Below are positions 35,936 to 42,777 of a DNA stretch of 64,000 nucleotides, piece by piece. The DNA is from Roseiarcus sp036488815 (GTDB lineage: Bacteria; Pseudomonadota; Alphaproteobacteria; Rhizobiales; Beijerinckiaceae). The DNA is taken from positions 8,038 to 72,037 of the forward strand of contig DASXGX010000083.1 in the NCBI GenBank assembly GCA_036488815.1, read 5' to 3'. The translations under genes were made by a program, and so were the position numbers. How positions within the stretch are numbered: the stretch's first letter is position 1; every line of letters starts with the position of its first letter. The notes under the pieces are model-generated. The model saw only the letters and a program-made list of their open reading frames with translations, ran no database searches and was not told where the DNA came from.

Positions 35936-35956
35936 CGTTCGAAGGCCTTTTGAGAC

Positions 35957-37342
35957 ATGAGCAACAAGATGTGGGGCGGCCGGTTCGCCATTGGGCCGGC
36001 GGAAATCATGGAGGAAATCAACGCCTCGATCGACTTCGACCGCAAGCTCGCCATGCAGGACATCGCGGGTTCTCAGGCCCACGTCGCCATGCTCGCAGCC
36101 CAGGGCGTCGTCACCCCGGCCGACGCCGAGGCAATCGCCGCAGGTCTGGCGCAAGTCAAGGGCGAAATCGAGGCGGGCGCTTTCGCCTTCTCACGCGCCC
36201 TCGAAGACATCCACATGAACGTCGAGCAGCGGCTCGCCGACATCGTCGGCCCGACGGCCGGCCGCCTGCACACCGCTCGCTCGCGCAACGACCAGGTCGC
36301 GGTTGATTTCCGCCTCTGGGTGCGCGACACGATCGACGCGCTCGACGGCCAGATGGCCGAATTGCAACGCGCACTCGCCGAGCGCGCGCTCGACGCCGCC
36401 GACATGGTGATGCCCGGCTTCACCCATCTGCAATCGGCGCAGCCGGTAACCTTCGGCCATCACCTGCTCGCCTATGTCGAGATGCTCGGCCGCGATCGCG
36501 GCCGACTGACGGATGCGCGCAAGCGCCTCAACGAATGCCCGCTCGGCGCCGCGGCGCTTGCCGGGACTTCGTTCCCGATCGATCGCGAAAGCACCGCCAA
36601 GGCGCTCGGCTTCGACCGACCGACCGCGAACTCGCTCGACAGCGTCGCCGATCGCGACTTCGCGCTCGAGACGCTGAGCGCGGCGGCGATTTGTGCGACG
36701 CATCTCTCGCGCTTCGCGGAAGAAATCGTTCTCTGGACCACGCCGCAGTTCGGCTTCGTAAAACTGTCCGACGCCTTTTCCACCGGCTCGTCCATCATGC
36801 CGCAGAAGCGTAATCCGGATGCCGCCGAATTGGTGCGCGGCAAGACGGGCCGCGTCGTCGGCTCGCTCGTCGGCCTGCTGACTGTCATGAAGGGCCTGCC
36901 GCTGGCCTATTCCAAGGACATGCAGGAGGACAAGGAAGGCGTGTTCGACGCCTTGCAGACGCTCTCGCTGTGCGTAGCGGCGATGACCGGCATGGTGCGG
37001 GACCTGACGCCTGACGCCAAGCGCATGAAGGCGGCGGCCGGCTCCGGCTATTCCACCGCGACCGATCTCGCGGATTGGCTGGTGCGGACGCTGAAGATGC
37101 CGTTCCGCGAGGCGCACCACGTCACCGGCCGCATCGTCGCGATCGCCGCTGGACGCGGCGCCGCGCTGGAAAAGCTGAAGCTCGAGGAGATGCAGAGCGT
37201 CGAGCCGCGCATCACCGGAGAGGTGTTCGACGTGCTCGGCGTCGAGCGCTCGGTGAAGAGCCGCACCTCCTACGGCGGCACCGCGCCGGCCAATGTTAGG
37301 AAGCAGGCGAAGGCGTGGCTGAAGCGGCTGGGCAAGGACTGA
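35957..37342 (+). CDS. argH: Argininosuccinate lyase
   Basis: 461 residues. MWGGRF near the N-terminus, HTARSRNDQVA (about 110-120), GFTHLQSAQPV with the catalytic His, and the signature GSSIMPQKRNPD (catalytic Ser loop) are intact. It splits argininosuccinate to arginine and fumarate. The usual downstream lipoprotein and lysA genes are absent; a repeat-rich gap follows instead. Confidence 0.97.
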   Translation: MSNKMWGGRFAIGPAEIMEEINASIDFDRKLAMQDIAGSQAHVAMLAAQGVVTPADAEAIAAGLAQVKGEIEAGAFAFSRALEDIHMNVEQRLADIVGPTAGRLHTARSRNDQVAVDFRLWVRDTIDALDGQMAELQRALAERALDAADMVMPGFTHLQSAQPVTFGHHLLAYVEMLGRDRGRLTDARKRLNECPLGAAALAGTSFPIDRESTAKALGFDRPTANSLDSVADRDFALETLSAAAICATHLSRFAEEIVLWTTPQFGFVKLSDAFSTGSSIMPQKRNPDAAELVRGKTGRVVGSLVGLLTVMKGLPLAYSKDMQEDKEGVFDALQTLSLCVAAMTGMVRDLTPDAKRMKAAAGSGYSTATDLADWLVRTLKMPFREAHHVTGRIVAIAAGRGAALEKLKLEEMQSVEPRITGEVFDVLGVERSVKSRTSYGGTAPANVRKQAKAWLKRLGKD

Positions 37343-37372
37343 GGCGGCAGCGCCGCTTCCACCGTCACCGTC

Positions 37373-37404
37373 CGTCCTGGCCGGGCTTGTCCCGGCCATC
37401 CACG
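37373..37404. repeat. GGCCGGGCTTGTCCCGGCC dispersed palindrome
   Basis: A perfect-core copy: CCTGGCCGGGC and GTCCCGGCC arms, followed by ATCCACG. Same element as at 32794, 37651 (inverted), 61578 and 63952. Confidence 0.8.
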
Positions 37405-37507
37405 TCATGCCGTTGCGCCAGCGGCTCATGATTTATTACGGCGACCAAGTCAACGCCTAGAGAGCCTTCTGCATTTTGGTAGCAGCAGCCTCTCCGGAGT
37501 CCACTTA

Positions 37508-37595
37508 TCATGCCCGCGAAAGCGGGCATCCAGGAGTCAAGGGCGAAGGCCTGGGGCGGCGATCTGGACCCCCGCTTTGCGCGGGGGTGACAAGC
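37508..37595. repeat. Double hairpin repeat (CGCGAAAGCG / GCTTTGCGC)
   Basis: Two hairpins about 40 bases apart: TGCCCGCGAAAGCGGGCAT (37511-37529) and ACCCCCGCTTTGCGCGGGGGT (about 37568-37589). The same pair, inverted, occupies 63709-63792. Confidence 0.75.
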
Positions 37596-37650
37596 TGTGT
37601 GCGTCAACCAAAAAGCAAGGCGCCCTAGGCGCCGCCGAGCAAGCGGCGCC

Positions 37651-37684
37651 GCGTGGATGGCCGGGGCGAGCCCGGCCAAGACGG
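37651..37684. repeat. Inverted copy of the dispersed palindrome
   Basis: GTGGATGGCC...GGCCAAGACGGC. Preceded by a GTCAACC block and a GGCGCC-rich hairpin, giving the same module order as 61567-61625 read on the other strand. Confidence 0.75.
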
Positions 37685-37708
37685 CCGATGAAAGGCGGTC
37701 GCCTGCGG

Positions 37709-38122
37709 CTAATCCGCCGCCGCCTTTCCGCGCAGCGCCTTCACCGCGCCGCGTCGGCTCTTTTCATCCAGCCTTCTTGTCTTCGCGGCGCGCGTCGGCT
37801 TCGTCGCGCGGCGCGGCTTCTCGCGCTCCTGCGCCTTCACAAGCAATTCAGCGAGCCGTTCGCGAGCGTCTTCGCGGTTACGCGGCTGGCTGGAGAAACG
37901 CTGGGCGAAAATGACGATGACGCCATCCTGGGTGGCGCGCGCGCCGGCCAGCTTCAGGAGTTTGATCGCGACGTCGTTCGGCAGGCTCGGGGAGCGGCGC
38001 GCGTCAAACCGCAGTTCGACCGCGCTCGCCACCTTGTTGACGTTCTGCCCGCCGGGACCCGACGAGCGAACGAAGCTTTCGACGATCTCGCCCTCGTCAA
38101 TGGTGAGATCGCCGACTTTCAT
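37709..38122 (-). CDS. arfB: Alternative ribosome-rescue peptidyl-tRNA hydrolase
   Basis: 137 residues. SSGPGGQNVNK carries the GGQ motif (24-26) that triggers peptide release; the C-terminal tail from about 100 is Lys/Arg-rich (KPRRATKPTRAAKTRR), as needed to enter the empty mRNA channel of stalled ribosomes. Start at ATG 38122 (MKVGDLTID). ArfB frees non-stop ribosomes without a stop codon. Single gene. Confidence 0.95.
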   Translation of the reverse strand: MKVGDLTIDEGEIVESFVRSSGPGGQNVNKVASAVELRFDARRSPSLPNDVAIKLLKLAGARATQDGVIVIFAQRFSSQPRNREDARERLAELLVKAQEREKPRRATKPTRAAKTRRLDEKSRRGAVKALRGKAAAD

Positions 38123-38163
38123 GGCCTTGGACGACGCAAAAACTGCCCGAATAGCCCTGGCGA

Positions 38164-38202
38164 CGTCATGGCCGGGCTTGTCCAGGACGGGCCCGGCCAT
38201 GA
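38164..38202. repeat. Long hairpin upstream of arfB
   Basis: Thirteen-base perfect arms, GTCATGGCCGGGC (38164-38176) and its complement (38190-38202), with a 13-base loop. It lies between leuC and arfB, both minus strand, so it may end leuC transcripts, though no T-run follows. Confidence 0.6.
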
Positions 38203-38239
38203 CGGGATTGGCTTCGTGGCCAAGCGCATGCGCCTTTCG

Positions 38240-39646
38240 CTACCGCCATTCGCGAATATCGACGAAGCGGCCGGCGATCGCCGCGGCGGCGGCCATGACC
38301 GGAGAGACGAGGTGCGTGCGGCCCTTGTAGCCTTGGCGGCCCTCGAAGTTGCGGTTAGAAGTCGAAGCGCAACGCTCGCCGGGCGAAAGCTTGTCGGGGT
38401 TCATCGCCAGGCACATCGAGCAACCCGGCTCTCGCCATTCGAAGCCGGCGGCAATGAAGATCTTGTCGAGCCCCTCGGCTTCGGCCTGCTCTTTCACCAG
38501 GCCGGAGCCCGGCACCACCATGGCGTTGACGCGCTCGGCGACCTTGCGGCCTGCGACGATCTTCGACGCCGCACGCAGATCCTCGATGCGGCCGTTGGTG
38601 CAGGAGCCGATGAAGACCCGGTCGATCGCGATGTCGGTGATCTTCTCGCCGCCGTGGAGGCCCATGTACTCCAGCGCGCGCTTGATCGAGGCGCGCTTTT
38701 GCTCGCTCGCGCCATCCTCGATGCGCGGCACGGCGCCGCCGACCGAGACGACGTCCTGCGGGCTGGTGCCCCAGGAGACGATGGGCGGCAGCTTCGCGGC
38801 GTCGAGGCGCACCTCGACGTCGAAATGGGCGCCTTCGTCGGTGACCAGCGTGTCCCAATAACGGCGCGCTTGATCCCAGAGGTCGCCCTTGGGCGTCTTG
38901 GGCCGGTCTTTAAGGAAAGCGTAGGTCTTCTCGTCCGGCGCGACCATGCCAGCGCGCGCGCCGCCCTCGATCGACATGTTGCAGATGGTCATGCGGCCTT
39001 CCATCGACAAAGCGCGGATCGCTTCGCCGGCGTATTCGAGCACATGGCCGGTGCCGCCCGCCGTGCCGATCTCGCCGATGATGGCGAGGATGATGTCCTT
39101 GGCGGTGACGCCTTCGCCCAGCGCGCCGTCGACAGTGACGCGCATGTTCTTGGCCTTCGCCTGGATGAGCGTCTGCGTCGCGAGGACGTGCTCGACCTCT
39201 GATGTGCCGATGCCGTGCGCGAGGGCGCCGAAAGCGCCGTGCGTCGAGGTGTGGCTGTCGCCGCAGACGATCGTCGTGCCCGGCAGCGTGAAGCCCTGCT
39301 CAGGGCCGATGATGTGGACGATGCCCTGCCGGCGGTCGAATTCGTTGTAATATTCAATGCCGAAGTCGCGCGCGTTCTGGGCGAGCTGCTCGACCTGCAC
39401 GCGGCTCTCGACATCGGTGATGCCGCCGCGGCGGTCGGTGGTTTGGATGTTGTGATCGACCACAGCCAGCGTCTTTTCCGGAGCGCGCACCTTGCGGCCG
39501 GAAATGCGCAAGCCCTCGAAGGCCTGCGGGCTGGTCACCTCGTGGACGAGATGGCGGTCGATGTAGAGGAGCGACGAGCCCTCGGCTTCGGTCTCGATGA
39601 CGTGGTCGTCCCAGATCTTGTCATAAAGCGTGCGCGGCTTGCCCAT
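38240..39646 (-). CDS. leuC: 3-Isopropylmalate dehydratase large subunit
   Basis: 468 residues. Aconitase-family landmarks are VDHNIQTTDRR near 80, CGDSHTSTHGAFGALAHGIGTSEVEHV, and the [4Fe-4S] cysteines in GSCTNGR and in GCSMCLAMN. It isomerises 2- to 3-isopropylmalate with LeuD in leucine synthesis; leuD and leuB are not in the window. GGAG lies 8 bases before the ATG. The 330 bases upstream hold a leader peptide and an intrinsic terminator (see 39864-39978), so attenuation control is likely. Confidence 0.97.
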   Translation of the reverse strand: MGKPRTLYDKIWDDHVIETEAEGSSLLYIDRHLVHEVTSPQAFEGLRISGRKVRAPEKTLAVVDHNIQTTDRRGGITDVESRVQVEQLAQNARDFGIEYYNEFDRRQGIVHIIGPEQGFTLPGTTIVCGDSHTSTHGAFGALAHGIGTSEVEHVLATQTLIQAKAKNMRVTVDGALGEGVTAKDIILAIIGEIGTAGGTGHVLEYAGEAIRALSMEGRMTICNMSIEGGARAGMVAPDEKTYAFLKDRPKTPKGDLWDQARRYWDTLVTDEGAHFDVEVRLDAAKLPPIVSWGTSPQDVVSVGGAVPRIEDGASEQKRASIKRALEYMGLHGGEKITDIAIDRVFIGSCTNGRIEDLRAASKIVAGRKVAERVNAMVVPGSGLVKEQAEAEGLDKIFIAAGFEWREPGCSMCLAMNPDKLSPGERCASTSNRNFEGRQGYKGRTHLVSPVMAAAAAIAGRFVDIREWR

Positions 39647-39805
39647 GTCTTGCTCCAGCGCCTTCCGGGCGCATTTGGTTCATCTGTCGGTTCGCGTTCT
39701 ATGCCCTTTGCGCGAAAGAAAAAAGAGGGATCGCGGGGCCGGGAATCGCGGTCTTTGGCTAATCGGCGTCGAGAAAGGCGCCCCCTTGGGGCGGTCTCGG
39801 CGGGC

Positions 39806-39826
39806 TCAGAAAGGTGGCGGCGGCAT
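39806..39826 (-). CDS. Mini-reading frame encoding MPPPPF
   Basis: Six codons (ATG CCG CCG CCA CCT TTC) then TGA, with a strong AAGGAG seven bases before the ATG. Too short to be a protein; if translated, four prolines in a row would stall ribosomes. It lies between the attenuator hairpin and leuC. Could be a second leader or chance. Confidence 0.4.
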   Translation of the reverse strand: MPPPPF

Positions 39827-39863
39827 ATGGGGTCTCCTTGAGGATAGACCCAAGAGACGGCAA

Positions 39864-39890
39864 CAAAAAACCCGCCTCTCGGGGCGGGTT
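39864..39890 (-). terminator. Attenuator terminator upstream of leuC
   Basis: Read toward leuC: arms AACCCGCC (39890-39883) and GGCGGGTT (39876-39869) with a 6-base loop, then a run of T (39870-39864). A clear intrinsic terminator, located after the leader peptide and 218 bases before the leuC start. Confidence 0.85.
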
Positions 39891-39915
39891 GCGGCTCCAG
39901 ACGTTTGAACGCGCG

Positions 39916-39978
39916 CTATCCCGCCAAAGGTCGAATGGCGAGAATAATAAGCGAGGAGCGAGCGCGTACGACGGTCAT
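39916..39978 (-). CDS. Probable leader peptide of the leuC attenuator
   Basis: A 20-residue frame: MTVVRARSSLIILAIRPLAG. Eight of 20 residues are Val, Ile or Leu, including the run LIIL. AAGAG lies about 10 bases before the ATG. The stop is 26 bases before the terminator hairpin. Ribosome stalling at branched-chain codons under amino-acid shortage would be expected to prevent the hairpin; the alternative pairing was not worked out. Composition fits ilv/leu control better than leucine alone. Confidence 0.65.
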   Translation of the reverse strand: MTVVRARSSLIILAIRPLAG

Positions 39979-40031
39979 GACGAAGTCTCTTGCCACGCCG
40001 AAGCGTCCACGTCTACCCCGATCCGCTCGGC

Positions 40032-40502
40032 CTACTTCGCGCCCGGCTTGATGATCTGGCGCAGGTCCCATTTCCCATCCCCTTCGCCGCCGCTCACATC
40101 GTCGATCCGCCAGGCGCCGTTTTCGCGCTTGAAGACGTAGCGCACGACGCGCTTCTCCGCTCGGCTATAGAAGGTCGCGGCGACAACGCCGTCGCTTTCG
40201 GCCGCGATCGACAGGCGCTCGACCATCGGGTCCTGCGAGTCGGTGACGGGATCGAAATCGAGGATTGGCTCGTCGGTCTTCTTGGAGCGCGCATACATCG
40301 CCTTCATCGCCGCGCGCAGCGATCTCGTAAAGAAGGCGACGATCCTCGGATCGTCGAACGAGATGCTGCTGTAGTCGCCCTTCGGTCCCGCATAGATGCG
40401 ATAGACGGCGGCGACGACGTCGGCCGGCGCGGGGTCGGCGGCCCAAGCCGGCGCAGCAAGCGCGCTTGCCCCCGCAAGAAGGAGAAATGTTCGCCGTTCC
40501 AT
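40032..40502 (-). CDS. Exported protein resembling DUF3828
   Basis: 156 residues. Signal peptide MERRTFLLLAGASALAAPAWA. The mature part begins ADVVAAVYRIYAG and ends with RYVFKRENGAWRIDDV and W-LRQII, which looks like the NTF2-like/DUF3828 layout (a lipoprotein-like periplasmic fold). No cysteine follows the signal peptide. It is 43 bases after tonB on the same strand and may belong to the TonB unit. Function unknown. Confidence 0.8.
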   Translation of the reverse strand: MERRTFLLLAGASALAAPAWAADPAPADVVAAVYRIYAGPKGDYSSISFDDPRIVAFFTRSLRAAMKAMYARSKKTDEPILDFDPVTDSQDPMVERLSIAAESDGVVAATFYSRAEKRVVRYVFKRENGAWRIDDVSGGEGDGKWDLRQIIKPGAK

Positions 40503-40545
40503 GTGCGCCCCCTCACGGCGAGTTGATCCACCGCCGCGCGCCAAG

Positions 40546-41391
40546 TCAAGGACGCGACGGCGCGTATCGGATGGGAACCACGAAAGAGAGTTGATCGGTG
40601 GAGACAGCGTCCGGCGGCGCGGGAAACGGCGCCGCGCGCCTGACGGTGGCGATCGCCTCGTCGTCCAAAACCGCTGCGCCAGTGCTGTCGACCATGCGCA
40701 CGTCGGTGAGACGGCCCCGCCGGTCGATCGTGAAAGCGACGCGCGCGACGCCGAAGCGGCCCGCCGCGCGTGGGGGATAGCGCTTGAAACGCTCGATCTG
40801 AGCGACGAGGCCGCGTTGCCAGCGCAAGGTCCGCGGCGAAAGTGACGGCTTGGCCTCGCCCGGGTCCGGTCCCGCGGCTTGCGGCGCCACGACAGGCGCG
40901 CTCGGCGGCGCGGAGGGGACGGAGACCTCCGAGGGCGGATCCGGCTGCGGGACGACCGGCTGCGGCGAGGGCCTTTCGACCGGCTCAGGCGAAGGCGTCG
41001 GAACGGGCTGCGGCGGCTGCGTTTCAGTCGGCGTCGGCGAGGGAGGCGCGACAGGCTCCTCCGCCGCCTCGCTCGGGGGCGCTTGCACAGGCGACGGGTC
41101 CGGCGCGGCGGGCTGCGGCTGGGGGTCGGCCTGCGCAACCGGAGGCGGGGGCGGCGCCTGCTCGCTTTCTGCGGCCGGGCTATCCGGCTGCTCGGGACCC
41201 GGCGCGAGATCGCTCGGCGGAGCGGGCGGCGCCGCCGCTTCCGGCGAGAGATCGATGAAGGCGACGGGGCCACCGGCGTCCTGGTCGGCCTCTTCGAAGT
41301 CGGGTCGCAGCGCCGCCAAGGCGAGCGCATGAGCCGCCACAACAAGCAGGCCGCAAACGACCCAGCGCGCGAGCGTGGCGCGGTCGCTCAC
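40546..41391 (-). CDS. tonB: TonB energy-transducing protein
   Basis: 281 residues. One N-terminal TM (about 10-28) is followed by a very long Pro/Ala/Glu/Ser-rich spacer (about 45-185) that crosses the periplasm. The C-terminal TonB domain (about 190-280) has FKRYPPRAAGRFGVARVAFTIDRRGRL and VRRAAPFPAPP, the conserved YPxxA and APFPxP motifs. The start overlaps the exbD stop by four bases. With ExbB-ExbD it powers the receptors upstream. Confidence 0.95.
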   Translation of the reverse strand: MSDRATLARWVVCGLLVVAAHALALAALRPDFEEADQDAGGPVAFIDLSPEAAAPPAPPSDLAPGPEQPDSPAAESEQAPPPPPVAQADPQPQPAAPDPSPVQAPPSEAAEEPVAPPSPTPTETQPPQPVPTPSPEPVERPSPQPVVPQPDPPSEVSVPSAPPSAPVVAPQAAGPDPGEAKPSLSPRTLRWQRGLVAQIERFKRYPPRAAGRFGVARVAFTIDRRGRLTDVRMVDSTGAAVLDDEAIATVRRAAPFPAPPDAVSTDQLSFVVPIRYAPSRP

Positions 41392-41813
41392 CGGGTCCCG
41401 CCCGAATCGAGGCCGACGAGCGCGAGCTTCAGATAGCCGGCGGCGCGCAGCGCATTCATCGCCTGCATCAAATCGCCATAGGCGACGGTCTTGTCGGCCC
41501 TCAGATAAATGCGCTGGCCCTTGTCGCCGCCGCTCGCGCGGTCGAGCGCGGGCCCAAGCGCCTCGCGCGACACGGCGTCGTCGCCGATCGCGAGCGAGAG
41601 GTCAGCCTTCAACGTGACGAACAGGGGCTTGTCGGGGCGCTTTTGCGCCTCGGCGTTGGAGGCCGGCAGATCAACCGACACGTCGACTGTCGCCAGCGGC
41701 GCCGCGATCATGAAAATGATGAGCAGCACGAGGATCACGTCGATGAACGGCGTGACGTTGATCTCATGCGTCTCGGCAAGATCGTCCTCGCCGTGGTCGA
41801 GACGAACCGCCAT
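41388..41813 (-). CDS. exbD: ExbD proton-channel subunit
   Basis: 141 residues. The TM (about 22-42) carries the proton-pathway Asp in NVTPFIDVILVLLIIFM. A periplasmic domain follows with LYLRADKTVAYGDLMQAMNALRAAG-like sequence. Starts four bases after the exbB stop; longer upstream frame lies inside exbB and was rejected. Confidence 0.95.
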   Translation of the reverse strand: MAVRLDHGEDDLAETHEINVTPFIDVILVLLIIFMIAAPLATVDVSVDLPASNAEAQKRPDKPLFVTLKADLSLAIGDDAVSREALGPALDRASGGDKGQRIYLRADKTVAYGDLMQAMNALRAAGYLKLALVGLDSGGTR

Positions 41814-41817
41814 GCCC

Positions 41818-42750
41818 CTACTCCGCCGCGTAAGGGGCTTTGGCGACGCGCGCCGTTTGCGCGGAACGGTCGAGATCGCGGCTGGCGAGGCGGAGAATCT
41901 CGGCCGTTCCGTCGCCATAGAGGGCGCGATAGCCGGCGATCGAGCGCGAGAACAGATTGTAGATCACAACGGCGGGAATCGCCGCGACGAGCCCCATCGC
42001 GGTCGCGAGCAGCGCCTCGGCGATGCCTGGGGCGACGACGGCGAGATTGGTCGTGTGCTGCTTCGAGATGCCGACGAAGCTGTTCATGATGCCCCACACC
42101 GTTCCAAACAGGCCTACGAACGGCCCGATCGCGCCGGTGGTCGCCAAGACGCCGGTTGCGCGCGCAATGCGCCGGCCAGCGGCGGCTTCCAGCCGCTCAA
42201 GCCGCGAGGCGATGCGCTCCTTGATCCCCGCAGCGCTGACGAGGTCGCTCGACATGTCGATCTCGCGCGCGGCGGCGAGCGCCGGCGCTTCGAGAGCCGC
42301 TTGGCCGCGCAGGCGCCCGATCGCCTCGGCGAGCGTCGCCGATCGCGCCAGCGCGTCGATCTGCGTGCGCAGTTCTCGTTTGGCGAAGAGGAGCCCGAGG
42401 CCCTTCGCCAGCGCGACGGTCCAGGTCGCGACCGAAGCGAGCATGAGGCACGTCATCACCGCCTTCACGACCAGCGTGGCGGTCATGAACATGCCCCAAG
42501 GCGAGAGGTCGCGCGGCTCAGGCGCCAGCGATCCGATGGTGGGCGCGACGGGCGCCGCGGCGAGCGGAACCGGCGGCGCCGGGTTCGCGCTCTCGGCCGG
42601 GGCGGCGACGCTACCGTTCGTCTCGGCCGGCGCCGCGCTTTGCGCGTCGGCTGCGGCCGTCGTCGCGGCAACGAGGACCGCGGCGACGACGAGCGCAGCA
42701 AGCCGAGACGGTTTCGCGATCATCGTCGTCACATTGGTTGTGGCCTCCAT
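41818..42750 (-). CDS. exbB: ExbB proton-channel subunit
   Basis: 310 residues. An N-terminal signal-like segment (17-37) and an Ala/Pro-rich stretch precede three TMs, as in long alphaproteobacterial ExbB. ATTGAIGPFVGLFGTVWGIMNSF (TM2) and GIAEALLATAMGLVAAIPAVVIYN (TM3) are diagnostic. AAGGAA precedes the ATG. It ends four bases before exbD, and starts 27 bases after the receptor gene at 42778. Confidence 0.95.
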   Translation of the reverse strand: MEATTNVTTMIAKPSRLAALVVAAVLVAATTAAADAQSAAPAETNGSVAAPAESANPAPPVPLAAAPVAPTIGSLAPEPRDLSPWGMFMTATLVVKAVMTCLMLASVATWTVALAKGLGLLFAKRELRTQIDALARSATLAEAIGRLRGQAALEAPALAAAREIDMSSDLVSAAGIKERIASRLERLEAAAGRRIARATGVLATTGAIGPFVGLFGTVWGIMNSFVGISKQHTTNLAVVAPGIAEALLATAMGLVAAIPAVVIYNLFSRSIAGYRALYGDGTAEILRLASRDLDRSAQTARVAKAPYAAE

Positions 42751-42777
42751 GGCGAAGTTCCTTCTGGCGGGCCGCCG

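Larger units (their letters stand above)
37343..37708. other. Repeat-rich intergenic region after argH
   Basis: 366 bases without a gene. They hold a dispersed palindrome at 37373-37404, a pair of other hairpins built on CCCGCGAAAGCGGG and CCCCCGCTTTGCGCGGGGG (37508-37595), a TGTGCGTCAACC block (about 37599-37610), and an inverted palindrome copy at 37651-37684. The same modules in opposite order recur at 63709-64000. Confidence 0.75.
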
